Numbered from the stretch's first letter, positions 9,787 through 19,056 are shown. The stretch is 64,000 nucleotides of DNA from Hahella sp050299855 (GCA_050299855.1 JBNKWQ010000030.1:152060-216059), one strand, 5' to 3'. A program made the numbers and translations. Notes: a model not told the origin generated them from the sequence alone.

Positions 9787-10467
9787 CTACGCTATCGTTC
9801 CCAAATCTATTCCAAACCGGTTGAGTAGTGCTGTTGTTTCACATAAAGGCAAACCAACAATCGACGAATAACTACCATCAATTCGCTCGACAAACAGACC
9901 TCCGTGACCCTGAATTCCATATGCACCGGCCTTATCTATCGGTTCACCCGTGTTCCAGTACCACTCAATATCTTTATTGGTGAGTTCTCTGAACTTTACC
10001 TGACTGCACACCACAATTGTTTCCTGGGGCGGTGCATGCTGGCGCAGGGCCTCCTGGCGCAGGGCTTCCTGGCGCAGGGCTTCCTGGCTCGGGGCATACG
10101 GCCATGCTTCCTGAGGCTCCCCTCCACAAAGTGATACCGCCGTATAAACCTGATGCCAACGTCCGGAAAGCCTCATTAATATGCGCTTAGCATCGGCAAA
10201 ACCTTCTGGCTTACCCAGTATTTCCTGCTGACAGACGACAGTCGTATCTGCCCCCAAGACCGGGGGATTTAGCCCTTCCTGACAAGCAGCTTGGTAAACA
10301 GTCTGCGCCTTGGCTGCTGCCAGGCGTTTGACATAGAGTTCGGCATCCTCATCCTGCAAGACGGACTCGTCTATATCGGCATGACGCACCTCGAACTCAA
10401 TTCCAAGAAGTCGTAACAGAGCATGACGTCTTGGAGAAGCGGAAGCCAGAATCAGCGGACTATCCAT
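9787..10467 (-). CDS. maf: Maf-family nucleotide pyrophosphatase (YhdE type)
   Basis: A 226-residue Maf protein. The opening LILASASPRR is the family signature and the GADTTVV motif carries a catalytic Asp; YhdE-type Mafs hydrolyse dTTP, UTP and modified nucleotides. The ATG at 10467 overlaps the mreD stop by 8 bases, and a TTG two codons earlier is less likely. It is about 30 residues longer than usual because of a low-complexity insertion (about residues 115-148) holding three tandem EALRQ units, placed between the YTAVSLCGG strand and VVCSQVKFREL. The catalytic motifs outside the insert look intact. Confidence 0.93.
   Translation of the reverse strand: MDSPLILASASPRRHALLRLLGIEFEVRHADIDESVLQDEDAELYVKRLAAAKAQTVYQAACQEGLNPPVLGADTTVVCQQEILGKPEGFADAKRILMRLSGRWHQVYTAVSLCGGEPQEAWPYAPSQEALRQEALRQEALRQHAPPQETIVVCSQVKFRELTNKDIEWYWNTGEPIDKAGAYGIQGHGGLFVERIDGSYSSIVGLPLCETTALLNRFGIDLGTIA
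10039..10086. repeat. 15-bp in-frame tandem repeat inside maf
   Basis: Three successive near-identical 15-base units (plus-strand form close to GCTTCCTGGCGCAGG) encode QEALR-QEALR-QEALR on the minus strand. A fourth, more diverged unit adjoins at about 10087-10101. The unit is a multiple of three, so copy-number change by slippage would keep the frame. Confidence 0.85.
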
Positions 10468-10933
10468 GGTCAAACCGATTGAGAAGCAGTTTCATCGGCG
10501 GCCAGACCAAAGCAGATGTAAATGCGGCCAGCATATAGGCCATATCAGGTGCAGGAGTGTGAAGGACACCATGCAGCCAGCGATAAAGCATGAGAACGAT
10601 ACCGACAATAATGAATACCACAAAGGATTGTTGCATGATTGGGTACATTTGTAACCGCTGAATCATGGTCAGGACCAGATAACCCTGTAATCCTAAAGCC
10701 AGTGCGTGCACGCCAAGGGTACCGCCTACCAACACATCCCAACACAGACCTACGCACCAGCCGACGATTATGCCGAAATTGGCAGGATGTCGAAGTGTCC
10801 AGTAGAACATCACCAGCGTAATCATTTCCGGGCGCAGAAAAGCCCATATTCCAGATAGAGGGACAACTGCGATGCACAAAGCGAGAAGCAGACTGGTGGC
10901 GAAGAGAAGGTAATTTGGGTCATCCCGAGCCAT
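10460..10933 (-). CDS. mreD: Rod shape-determining protein MreD
   Basis: A 157-residue integral membrane protein with five or so hydrophobic helices, the membrane part of the elongasome with MreC and RodA/PBP2. The conserved LRPEMITLVMFYW and GWCVGLCWDVLVGGTLGVHAL segments are typical of MreD. The open frame extends further upstream, but the ATG at 10933, ten bases after the mreC stop, gives the normal length and N-terminus; upstream codons would run inside mreC. It overlaps maf by 8 bases. Confidence 0.93.
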   Translation of the reverse strand: MARDDPNYLLFATSLLLALCIAVVPLSGIWAFLRPEMITLVMFYWTLRHPANFGIIVGWCVGLCWDVLVGGTLGVHALALGLQGYLVLTMIQRLQMYPIMQQSFVVFIIVGIVLMLYRWLHGVLHTPAPDMAYMLAAFTSALVWPPMKLLLNRFDHG

Positions 10934-10943
10934 TACTTCAACC

Positions 10944-11840
10944 TTATTCAGCTGAAGCTGGTTGCCCGGCTGTAGTAGCTGGGGATTCTGCGCTTGTTGA
11001 AGAACTTCGCTCTCCCCCCGTCTGTTTGCGAAACACCATAAGTATGTGCCTGCTGCGGTTAAGTTCTGCAAGTGGCCTTGCCGTCACACGCGCAAAAGGC
11101 TCACCGGGATCATGCACAATGGACTGGACGACAGCAACCGGATAGCCTGGGGGGAACTTTCCGCCAAGCCCGGAACTCACCAGCAAATCGCCCTCCACAA
11201 TATCTGCCGTGTCTGGAATATTAACCAGTTCTAACCGGTCCAGCATACCGACACCGACCAGGATTCCCCTGACACCATTGCGAGTCACCTGAATAGGCAA
11301 TGCATGGTTGTTGTCAGAAATCAGCAACACCCTTGAGGACAAAGGAGACACTTGAGTTACCTGCCCAAATAGCCCTTGCGAATCAAGCACTGGCTGGCCC
11401 ACAAAAATTCCATCATCACTGCCCTTGTTGACAACAACTTCATGGGTATAGGGATCAGGATTGATACCCATTATCTCCGCGACCAAGACGGAATCATCGA
11501 CTATGGATGAGGCGTTAAGCAGCTCTCTAAGTCGGTTAACCTCGGCAGACAGTGACGCCAGACGCTGGGATTTTGCCTCAAGAATCAATAAGCGATTTCG
11601 TAGCCCTTCATTTTCTTCCTGCAGCTCAGAGCGTGACTTCATGGTGTCCTCAGTCCAGGCGAATAGATCGTCCGGTGCACTGGCCACCCATTGGATAGGA
11701 GCCACCATAGTTGCCAAAATCTGGCGTAGCGGAGAAGTAAATTTGAAATGAGAGTCGGCCAGAATAAGACCTACCGATAGAGCGGCCACCAATATCATTC
11801 GTGCGCCTAAAAATGGCCCTTCGACGAAGATATTTTTAAT
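10944..11840 (-). CDS. mreC: Cell shape-determining protein MreC, probable AUU start
   Basis: A 298-residue MreC: one N-terminal membrane helix (ILVAALSVGLILAD), a coiled coil (about 65-105), and the two beta-barrel domains carrying GINPDPYTHEVVVNKGSDDGI and VGVGMLDRLELV. The resemblance to E. coli MreC (MKPIFSRGPSLQIRLIL) begins exactly at an ATT codon at 11840 (IKNIFVEGPFLGARMIL). An AGGAGA ribosome site lies six bases before it. The nearest ATG (11798) would cut off this conserved N-terminus, and the nearest upstream start-like codon is a TTG at 11951. I therefore infer an AUU start. The C-terminus is extended with a Ser/Ala-rich tail. Confidence 0.9.
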   Translation of the reverse strand: MKNIFVEGPFLGARMILVAALSVGLILADSHFKFTSPLRQILATMVAPIQWVASAPDDLFAWTEDTMKSRSELQEENEGLRNRLLILEAKSQRLASLSAEVNRLRELLNASSIVDDSVLVAEIMGINPDPYTHEVVVNKGSDDGIFVGQPVLDSQGLFGQVTQVSPLSSRVLLISDNNHALPIQVTRNGVRGILVGVGMLDRLELVNIPDTADIVEGDLLVSSGLGGKFPPGYPVAVVQSIVHDPGEPFARVTARPLAELNRSRHILMVFRKQTGGERSSSTSAESPATTAGQPASAE

Positions 11841-11846
11841 ACCCGC

Positions 11847-11852
11847 TCTCCT
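11847..11852 (-). promoter_or_regulatory. Ribosome binding site deciding the mreC start
   Basis: AGGAGA on the minus strand, six bases before the ATT at 11840 and with no ATG, GTG or TTG in the right window. It supports the non-standard AUU start for mreC. Confidence 0.65.
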
Positions 11853-11945
11853 GTAACGTAATAGATAGTAGGGGGTGAAACCGATATCAAACCCTGGAGA
11901 CCTGTCCAGGGGCAACACGACTATATTGGTAACAGCCGACTCAGG

Positions 11946-11964
11946 GACCAATCATTGATTGGTC
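11946..11964. repeat. Palindrome between mreB and mreC
   Basis: GACCAATCA (11946-11954) and TGATTGGTC (11956-11964) form a perfect 9-bp inverted repeat around a single base. It lies 29 bases past the mreB stop and about 105 bases before the inferred mreC start. As RNA the one-base loop could only open into a shorter stem; it may be a processing or attenuation site, or a protein-binding palindrome. No T-tract follows. Confidence 0.5.
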
Positions 11965-11993
11965 TGGTCGCCAAAAACACTACAATAAATAGA

Positions 11994-13031
11994 CTACTCC
12001 ATAAAGAATAGACCAGAACCACGCTTATCAATAACTTCCAGGGCACGACCGCCACCTCTGGCCACACATGTCAGAGGGTCGTCGGCAACAATTACTGGCA
12101 AGCCGGTTTCTTCGGTAAGCAGATTATCAAGCCCTCGTAAAAGCGCGCCGCCACCCGTTAGCACGATACCACGCTCGGCAATATCAGAAGCCAGTTCTGG
12201 TGGAGACTGCTCCAGAGCACTTTTCACGGCCTGAACAATAGTCGCCAGTGCTTCCTGAAGAGCTTCAAGAATTTCTTCACTATTCAGTGTAAAGCTGCGG
12301 GGCACCCCTTCCGCCAGATTTCGGCCGCGAACATCTATTTCGCGCAACTCCAGCCCTTCATAGGCACAGCCGATTTCCTGCTTGATGCGCTCAGCTGTTG
12401 CATCACCTATCAGGCTGCCATAATTGCGGCGTACGTAGGTGGCAATGGCTTCGTCAAACTTATCTCCACCAACTCGTACAGAGTCGGCGTTAACAATGCC
12501 ATTCAGTGAAATAATGGCAATTTCAGTTGTGCCGCCACCAATATCCACCACCATGGAGCCACTAGCTTCTTCCACCGGAAGGCCAGCGCCAATTGCAGCG
12601 GCCATCGGCTCTTCGATCAGATAAACTTCACGGGCACCGGCACCAAGGGCTGATTCACGAATTGCCTTACGTTCAACCTGGGTTGATCGACTGGGAATAC
12701 ACACCAGAACACGAGGACTGGGAGTAATAAAACTGTTCTCATGTACTTTATGAATAAAATGCTGAAGCATTTTTTCCGTCACATGAAAATCTGCTATAAC
12801 ACCGTCTTTAAGGGGGCGAATAGCGGTTATATTGCCCGGAGTACGCCCCAACATCCGTTTTGCTTCTGCGCCCACTGCCGCAACACTTTTCTGGGCACCC
12901 TGGTTGCGAATAGCCACAACGGAGGGTTCATTTAATACGATCCCGCGACCGCGCACATATATAAGGGTGTTGGCGGTCCCCAGATCTATAGATAAATCGC
13001 TGGAAAAAAGTCCACGTAATCGTTTAAACAT
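11994..13031 (-). CDS. mreB: Rod shape-determining protein MreB
   Basis: A 345-residue bacterial actin that forms membrane-bound filaments guiding lateral wall synthesis. The opening FSSDLSIDLGTANTLIYV carries the phosphate-1 loop, MVVDIGGGTTEIAIISL the phosphate-2 loop, and GIVLTGGGALLRGLD the adenosine motif. Length and start are standard. It is the first gene of the leftward mreBCD-maf-rng run and is divergent from gatCAB across a 442-base gap. Confidence 0.98.
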   Translation of the reverse strand: MFKRLRGLFSSDLSIDLGTANTLIYVRGRGIVLNEPSVVAIRNQGAQKSVAAVGAEAKRMLGRTPGNITAIRPLKDGVIADFHVTEKMLQHFIHKVHENSFITPSPRVLVCIPSRSTQVERKAIRESALGAGAREVYLIEEPMAAAIGAGLPVEEASGSMVVDIGGGTTEIAIISLNGIVNADSVRVGGDKFDEAIATYVRRNYGSLIGDATAERIKQEIGCAYEGLELREIDVRGRNLAEGVPRSFTLNSEEILEALQEALATIVQAVKSALEQSPPELASDIAERGIVLTGGGALLRGLDNLLTEETGLPVIVADDPLTCVARGGGRALEVIDKRGSGLFFME

Positions 13032-13473
13032 CGAGTGTTAGAATCCGTAATTGTTCAGGTTGGGCATGCTGCGCAACTTTAACAGTGGCAACGTATCAGA
13101 GCAAGCGGCATTTGCCCGCCGTTACAGGCTTGGGGGGCCACTTTTAATGCTACTTCCCGGCAAAAAAGCCTGATTAATTTTTCTTTAAAGTTTACAGGCA
13201 CTGTATGCACACACTTATAATAGACGGCTTTTAATCATCATGCCGGAGCATTCTACAAATCTGCGTAAATGGTCTCGGTTAACCTGACGTCGAAGAGACT
13301 GAATTCGGCTTATCGACAACTGGTCATAACCACCACGCAGGATTCGCCGGCTAAAGATACACATATTATAGACCGCAGCCCCAGCAATTTTCCGTATTAA
13401 TAGTGTAAGCTGCCGGAATACAGCATGTGGAACCCCACTTGCAGTAAAGCGGGTCAACAAACGGGAGAGAAAT
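13032..13473. other. Divergent control region mreB / gatC
   Basis: 442 bases without a credible gene. Open frames on the minus strand here (13215-13502, 13366-13704) overlap gatC and look like nothing known. The region must carry both outward promoters; the only strong-looking one is rightward at 13191-13221. The remainder is featureless to my eye. Confidence 0.5.
13191..13221 (+). promoter_or_regulatory. Possible sigma-70 promoter for gatCAB
   Basis: TTTACA (13191-13196) and a perfect TATAAT (13216-13221) separated by 19 bases. The spacing is longer than the ideal 17, so this is suggestive only. It would give a leader of about 245 bases before gatC. Confidence 0.4.
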
Positions 13474-13761
13474 GTGACGATCCAGTCTGATGAATTGGTC
13501 AAAATTGCCTACCTGGCAAAGCTGGAGATTGATCCTGCGAGCAGTGCCAAACTGGCTCAGGACCTTGACCAGATCCTTAATTTTGTGGATCAGATGCAAG
13601 CAGTCGATACCAGTACAGTAGAACCGTTGAGCAATCCGCTGGAAATGACTCAACGCCTGCGTCCTGATGTGGTTGACGAGAGCAACCAGCGCGAGGCTTT
13701 TCAAAGCATCGCCCCGGCGACAGAAGCCGGACTTTATCTCGTACCCAAAGTCATCGAATAA
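13474..13761 (+). CDS. gatC: Asp-tRNA(Asn)/Glu-tRNA(Gln) amidotransferase subunit GatC
   Basis: A 95-residue GatC, the small subunit that clamps GatA to GatB in the transamidosome. Family features are VKIAYLAKLEID, then DLDQILNFVDQMQAVDTS and VEPLSNPLEMTQRLRPD. Translation starts at GTG 13474 with GGGAG just upstream. It opens the gatCAB operon, 59 bases before gatA. Confidence 0.95.
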   Translation: MTIQSDELVKIAYLAKLEIDPASSAKLAQDLDQILNFVDQMQAVDTSTVEPLSNPLEMTQRLRPDVVDESNQREAFQSIAPATEAGLYLVPKVIE

Positions 13762-13820
13762 ACACGACGCTTTCAGGACAACGACGGGTATTGCCTCAAT
13801 CGCTTAACTAAGAGTTCATC

Positions 13821-15272
13821 ATGCAACCAAATTCAATAAGTGACCTGCTTAAAGGTCTCGCCGACAAGGACTACTCCTCCGAAGAAATCACCCGCACCTA
13901 CCTCGACAGGATCAAGCGGCACAACCAGACACTTAACTGTTTTATCAGTGTAACGGAAGATCAGGCGATTGCTGCCGCCAAGGCTTCAGATGAACGCCGG
14001 GCTGCGGGCCAGGCAGGCACCTTGGAAGGGATACCCGTTGCCCATAAAGATCTTTTTTGTACCGCAGGTATCAAGACAACCTGCGCCTCACGCATGCTGG
14101 AAAACTTTATTCCACCTTATGAATCAACGGTGACACAGAAATTTCAGGCTGCTGGAACGGTGTGTCTGGGCAAAACCAACATGGACGAGTTCGCGATGGG
14201 CTCGTCCAATGAAAATAGCTATTTCGGCCCCGTTAAAAATCCCTGGAATACTGAATTTGTACCCGGCGGCTCCTCAGGTGGCTCTGCTGCTGCAGTCGCC
14301 GCAGGATTATGTGCGGCCGCGACCGGCACTGACACCGGAGGCTCTATTCGCCAGCCGGCAGCATTCTGCGGTATTACCGGCCTTAAGCCAACTTACGGCC
14401 GCGTCTCCCGCCTGGGTATGATCGCCTTTGCCTCCAGCCTGGATCAGGGTGGCCCTATGGCCAGAACTGCTGAAGATACAGCATTATTGTTAAATGTCAT
14501 GGCGGGGCACGATCCCAAGGACTCCACCAGCTCCACCCATCAAACTGAAGACTATACTGCCGAACTCAATAAAAAACTGTCCGGACTACGCATCGGCCTG
14601 CCAAAAGAATACTTCTCCGACAAACTGGACAGCGAAGTCGGTCGCGCCCTGGAAGCGGCCATTAAAGTTTACGAGTCCCTGGGCGCCCAGTTTGCGGAAA
14701 TATCATTACCCCATACTGAGCTTTCCGTCCCCGCTTACTATGTTATTGCTCCTGCGGAGGCCTCTGCTAACCTTTCGCGGTTTGATGGGGTACGTTATGG
14801 CCATCGCTGTGAAGCCCCAAAAGACCTGGAAGATTTATACCTGCGCTCAAGAGCCGAAGGATTTGGCCCTGAGGTACAGCGACGTATTCTGATTGGCACC
14901 TATGCACTTTCTGCAGGGTATTTTGAGGCCTACTATCGTCAGGCTCAGAAAATCAGACGTCTGATCAAGGATGATTTTGTTAGTGCTTTCGGTGAGGTGG
15001 ACGCCATTCTCAGCCCGACCACGCCAGGCGCATCCTTCAAAATCGGCAGCAAGACCAGCGACCCCATACAGATGTACCTGGAAGATATATTCACCATCCC
15101 CACCAGCCTGGCGGGCTTGCCGGCCATGGCACTCCCTTGTGGCGACATACAGGGACTGCCGGTGGGAATGCAATTGATTGGAAATTACTTCAATGAGAGC
15201 AGACTGCTCAACATTGCGCATCGCTTTCAGCAAGCTACTGACTGGCATCAACGGACACCATCGCTGGACTGA
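13821..15272 (+). CDS. gatA: Asp-tRNA(Asn)/Glu-tRNA(Gln) amidotransferase subunit GatA
   Basis: A 483-residue amidase-signature enzyme that releases ammonia from glutamine. The Ser-cisSer-Lys triad is visible: Lys in PVAHKDLFCT, cis-Ser in PGGSSGGSAAAVAAG, and the nucleophile in TDTGGSIRQPA. Together with GatB it converts mischarged Glu-tRNA(Gln) and/or Asp-tRNA(Asn), which implies that this organism uses the indirect route for at least one of these tRNAs. Length is normal. Confidence 0.98.
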   Translation: MQPNSISDLLKGLADKDYSSEEITRTYLDRIKRHNQTLNCFISVTEDQAIAAAKASDERRAAGQAGTLEGIPVAHKDLFCTAGIKTTCASRMLENFIPPYESTVTQKFQAAGTVCLGKTNMDEFAMGSSNENSYFGPVKNPWNTEFVPGGSSGGSAAAVAAGLCAAATGTDTGGSIRQPAAFCGITGLKPTYGRVSRLGMIAFASSLDQGGPMARTAEDTALLLNVMAGHDPKDSTSSTHQTEDYTAELNKKLSGLRIGLPKEYFSDKLDSEVGRALEAAIKVYESLGAQFAEISLPHTELSVPAYYVIAPAEASANLSRFDGVRYGHRCEAPKDLEDLYLRSRAEGFGPEVQRRILIGTYALSAGYFEAYYRQAQKIRRLIKDDFVSAFGEVDAILSPTTPGASFKIGSKTSDPIQMYLEDIFTIPTSLAGLPAMALPCGDIQGLPVGMQLIGNYFNESRLLNIAHRFQQATDWHQRTPSLD

Positions 15273-15411
15273 GAGACTGTCATTCGTTCAAAGCCGGAGA
15301 CCGGCCCGGACTGACGCCGACTGCCAATCAGACGGCGTAAATAACGATTAAAAATACACTAAACTGCCTTCATCTCTGTGAAGTCAGGCTGCGAAACTAA
15401 GAGGTTACAAA

Positions 15412-16857
15412 ATGGAATGGGAAGTGGTTATTGGGCTTGAGGTTCACGTTCAGCTCGCCACCAAATCCAAGATCTTCTCCGGTGCCAGCGTTGCCTTTGG
15501 TGCCGAACCCAACACCCAGGCCTGCGCAGTTGATCTGGCCATGCCCGGGATGCTTCCGGTAATGAATGAGGAAGCAGTACGCATGGCGGTGAAATTTGGC
15601 CTCGGAGTTGGAGCTGAAGTAGCAGAGCGCTCGGTATTCGACCGCAAGAACTACTTTTACCCCGACCTCCCCAAAGGTTATCAGATCAGCCAGTTGGATT
15701 ACCCCATCGTAAAAACCGGCGAGATCGACATACAATTGGAAGACGGTGCCCGCAAAACCATAGGCGTTACCCGGGCTCATCTGGAAGAGGATGCCGGTAA
15801 AAGCCTGCATGAAGATTTTCACGGCATGACCGGCATTGACCTGAATCGTGCCGGCACACCGTTACTCGAAATAGTGTCAGAACCGGATCTACGCAGCGCT
15901 AAAGAAGCTGTAGCCTATTTACGCAAGCTACATTCCATCGTCACCTATCTGGGTATTTCCGATGGCGATATGTCCCAGGGCTCAATGCGCTGCGACTGCA
16001 ACGTATCCCTGCGACCCAAGGGGCAGGAAGAATTCGGTACCAGGACTGAAATCAAAAACGTCAACTCCTTCCGTTTTGTCGAGAAAGCCATCAACAGCGA
16101 AATAGAGCGGCAAATGGACATTCTTGAGGATGGCGGCAGCATCGTCCAGGAAACCCGCCTGTATGACGCCGACAAAGACGAAACCCGTTCCATGCGCAGT
16201 AAGGAATTTGCCAACGATTACCGCTACTTCCCCGACCCCGACCTGCTCCCCATCGTCATCGACCAGGCCTACATCGAAGACGTCCGTAAAACCCTACCGG
16301 AATTGCCGGAGGCAAAAATTGCACGATTCTGCGAGCAATATGAACTGTCGCTGACAGATGCCAGCATTCTGGCCAATTCACGGGAACAGGCAGATTTCTT
16401 TGAAGAGGCAGCGGTCACCGCTGGCGATGCCAAACTGGCTGCCAACTGGATTATGGGTGAGCTGGCCAAATACCTGAATCAGAACGGCCTGGAAATCACC
16501 CAATGTCCGATTAACGCCAAAGCGTTGGGTGGATTAATCCTGCGCATCAAGGACAACACCATTTCCGGCAAAATCGCCAAAGATGTGTTTGATGTCATGT
16601 GGACAGAGGGTGGAGAAGCCGACGCAATCATTGAAGCCAAGGGATTGAAGCAGGTCACAGACACCGGTGCCATTGAGGTAATTGTGGATGAAGTACTGGC
16701 TAACAATGCCGGACAAGTCGAACAGTATCGCGCGGCGGATGAAGCAAAACGCGGCAAAATGCTAGGTTTCTTTGTGGGCCAAACCATGAAAGCCTCTAAG
16801 GGCAAGGCTAACCCGCAACAGGTCAATGAAATACTGCGAAAAAAATTAGACGGCTAA
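15412..16857 (+). CDS. gatB: Asp-tRNA(Asn)/Glu-tRNA(Gln) amidotransferase subunit GatB
   Basis: A 481-residue GatB, the kinase/transamidase and tRNA-binding subunit. It starts EWEVVIGLEVHVQLATKSKIF, contains the GatB signature near YFYPDLPKGYQISQ, and ends with the tRNA-binding helical YqeY-like tail (ANPQQVNEILRKKL). It is the last gene of gatCAB, separated from gatA by 139 bases and followed by a clear intrinsic terminator. Confidence 0.98.
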   Translation: MEWEVVIGLEVHVQLATKSKIFSGASVAFGAEPNTQACAVDLAMPGMLPVMNEEAVRMAVKFGLGVGAEVAERSVFDRKNYFYPDLPKGYQISQLDYPIVKTGEIDIQLEDGARKTIGVTRAHLEEDAGKSLHEDFHGMTGIDLNRAGTPLLEIVSEPDLRSAKEAVAYLRKLHSIVTYLGISDGDMSQGSMRCDCNVSLRPKGQEEFGTRTEIKNVNSFRFVEKAINSEIERQMDILEDGGSIVQETRLYDADKDETRSMRSKEFANDYRYFPDPDLLPIVIDQAYIEDVRKTLPELPEAKIARFCEQYELSLTDASILANSREQADFFEEAAVTAGDAKLAANWIMGELAKYLNQNGLEITQCPINAKALGGLILRIKDNTISGKIAKDVFDVMWTEGGEADAIIEAKGLKQVTDTGAIEVIVDEVLANNAGQVEQYRAADEAKRGKMLGFFVGQTMKASKGKANPQQVNEILRKKLDG

Positions 16858-16894
16858 TTCAAATTCAGAGCACTTTTTTTGCAGTAACAAAAAG

Positions 16895-16917
16895 CCCGGA
16901 ACATTCCGGGTTTTTTT
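16895..16917. terminator. Intrinsic terminator between gatB and rimO
   Basis: CCCGGA-ACAT-TCCGGG stem-loop (16895-16910) followed by seven T on the plus strand. On the minus strand it is followed by CTTTTTG, so it can also serve the convergent rimO, although more weakly. Confidence 0.9.
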
Positions 16918-16975
16918 ATAAGCAAACCGAACACATACTCACAGGAGCATGCTCTCCGCTCAAGCAGCCATTTCC

Positions 16976-18298
16976 TTAGCTTACAGGGTGTGCCCATAGG
17001 TCATATTCGTCAGCTTCTTCCACTTCAGCCCGGACAATATCTCCAGGCTTGAGATGCGTCTGGTTATCAAGAAAAACCTGTCCATCTATTTCCGGTGCAT
17101 CCGCCATGGATCGGCAAACCGCACCCTCCTCCACCACTTCATCCACGACAACATCGATCTGATGACCAACTTTGTCCTGCAGGCGTTGTGCACTAATGCG
17201 TTGCTGCACGGCCATAAAACGCTCCCAACGTTCCTGCTTAACATCCTCCTCAACAGGATCAGGCAATTCATTAGCCGCAGCACCTTCAACAGGTGAGTAT
17301 TTAAAGCAACCCACCCTATCCAGCTTTGCTTCTTCGAGGAAATCCAGCAACGTCTGGAAATCCTCTTCCGTCTCGCCTGGAAATCCCACGATAAAGGTGG
17401 ACCTTAAGGTAATGTCCGGACATTGTTCCCGCCACTTGGCAATACGGTGCAGAACTTTTTCTGCATGAGCAGGGCGACGCATGTTTTTCAGCACTGACGG
17501 AGACGCATGCTGAAAGGGTATGTCGAGATATGGAAGCACTTTACCTTCCGCCATCAGCGGGATGATATCGTCCACATGTGGATAGGGGTAAACATAGTGC
17601 AGTCTCACCCACGCCCCCAATTTGCCAAGCTCTTCGCACAACTCCTTCATCCTGGTCTTGACCGGACGGCCTTCCCAAAAACCTGTACGGTATTTGATAT
17701 CCACACCATAGGCGCTGGTATCCTGGGATATTACCAACAGCTCTTTTACACCATTATCCACCAACCGTTTGGCCTCACTCAGCACTTCACCGATAGGGCG
17801 GCTGACCAGATCACCACGGAATGAAGGAATAATGCAGAAAGTGCAACGATGATTGCAGCCTTCCGAAATTTTCAGGTAGGCGTAATGTTTGGGGGTCAAT
17901 TTGATGCCGGTATCAGGAACCAAGCTAATAAAAGGATTATGCTGAGGCTTGGGAACCACTTCATGCACCTGACTCATCACCTCATCATAGGCATGGGGAC
18001 CACTAACGGCGAGCACATTGGGATGAACTTCGCGAATAACGTCTTCTTTAGCGCCAAGACAGCCGGTCACAATAACCTTGCCGTTTTCCTGCAGTGCCTC
18101 GCCAATCGTATCCAGCGATTCCTTAACAGCGCTGTCAATAAAGCCACAAGTATTAACCAGCACCACATCGGCGCCTTCATAGCTTGGAGAAATTTCATAA
18201 CCTTCGGTACGCAGCTGAGTCAGGATTCGCTCGGAATCCACAGTATTCTTCGGACAACCCAGACTGACGAACCCTACTTTTCCGGTTTTAGCGGTCAT
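16976..18298 (-). CDS. rimO: Ribosomal protein S12 methylthiotransferase RimO
   Basis: A 440-residue radical-SAM methylthiotransferase that modifies Asp88 of ribosomal protein S12. It has the N-terminal UPF0004 domain (GFVSLGCPKNTVDSERIL), the radical-SAM CxxxCxxC in CNHRCTFCIIP, and a C-terminal TRAM domain. The GCPKNTVDSE and IPSFRGDLVSRP sequences separate it from MiaB, which is elsewhere in this window. I chose the ATG at 18298 with a GGTGG ribosome site; a TTG five codons upstream is less likely. It stands alone, convergent with gatB. Confidence 0.96.
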   Translation of the reverse strand: MTAKTGKVGFVSLGCPKNTVDSERILTQLRTEGYEISPSYEGADVVLVNTCGFIDSAVKESLDTIGEALQENGKVIVTGCLGAKEDVIREVHPNVLAVSGPHAYDEVMSQVHEVVPKPQHNPFISLVPDTGIKLTPKHYAYLKISEGCNHRCTFCIIPSFRGDLVSRPIGEVLSEAKRLVDNGVKELLVISQDTSAYGVDIKYRTGFWEGRPVKTRMKELCEELGKLGAWVRLHYVYPYPHVDDIIPLMAEGKVLPYLDIPFQHASPSVLKNMRRPAHAEKVLHRIAKWREQCPDITLRSTFIVGFPGETEEDFQTLLDFLEEAKLDRVGCFKYSPVEGAAANELPDPVEEDVKQERWERFMAVQQRISAQRLQDKVGHQIDVVVDEVVEEGAVCRSMADAPEIDGQVFLDNQTHLKPGDIVRAEVEEADEYDLWAHPVS

Positions 18299-18672
18299 TA
18301 CCACCCATCTCAATTAACTGATCAAAAAACGGCCGCCATTCTACCGGACACTAAGACAAGAAAACAGGCACGGAGCAGGAAGATTTACGGCTATCGCCCC
18401 GTAATAGACCAACTACAGCCTGATCGTTAACTTTGATAACAAAAATACTACACAAATCGTGCAAATCAGCGCAAAATGTGCCAGCAAGATCAAAAACAGA
18501 TCAATTTCAACCTGATAAACTAGTAATAATAAAGTGATTTATCAGTAAGGCTTACTAACTGGCCGTCCTGAAGCAGTATCAAGGATTCAACCCAGTAACT
18601 TATGGGTACAGGTTTCACTACGCAGGGAGTGATGTAACAGGCGTATCAGTTAGCCCAAGGTGTATTGGTGCT
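18299..18672. other. Divergent gap rimO / PilZ gene
   Basis: 374 bases with no credible coding frame. The stretch around 18430-18560 is AT-rich and probably holds the two outward promoters, but I cannot assign clear -35/-10 pairs. No tRNA or known small RNA fold is evident. Confidence 0.4.
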
Positions 18673-19056
18673 ATGCAACGTAATCTCAGACATCATTTTC
18701 GCGTCCCTGCAGACTTTATCGCCCACATTTGCACAAGCAAAGGCGAGAATATAGAAGCCTCCATCGAGAACATCTCCCGGGCAGGTATCATGATATCCTG
18801 CGACCGCCAGGCGCTTGAGCTGCTCATGCCTAACGAAATCAGCTTTGCCCCTATCCAGCCTCAAACCATTAGAGTGGACTTTTCTCTGCCGCTGGATAAA
18901 GAAGGCCTGGTAGCACTGTCGATGGATATGGCCGTGGTTTATACCCGTCGGTTATCGCGGGATAATTTCACCGTGGGTTTACATCTAAAAACCCCCTCTG
19001 CACAACATGAAGCTATGCTGGATAATTATGTAAAGGAAAACAAACTACGCGCCTGA
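18673..19056 (+). CDS. PilZ domain protein
   Basis: A 127-residue single-domain PilZ protein. The cyclic-di-GMP binding pattern is visible: RHHFR fits RxxxR near the N-terminus and ENISRAGI fits the (D/N)xSxxG motif, with Asn in place of the more usual Asp. The C-terminal beta-strand region TVGLHLKTPS is typical. It stands alone, about 4 kb from the cyclic-di-GMP enzymes that begin at 23 kb. Its target is unknown. Confidence 0.8.
   Translation: MQRNLRHHFRVPADFIAHICTSKGENIEASIENISRAGIMISCDRQALELLMPNEISFAPIQPQTIRVDFSLPLDKEGLVALSMDMAVVYTRRLSRDNFTVGLHLKTPSAQHEAMLDNYVKENKLRA

Noticed and set aside
13215..13704. Two minus-strand frames in and around the mreB/gatC gap
   Set aside because: They overlap gatC, lack ribosome sites and look non-protein-like; the region is better read as a control region.
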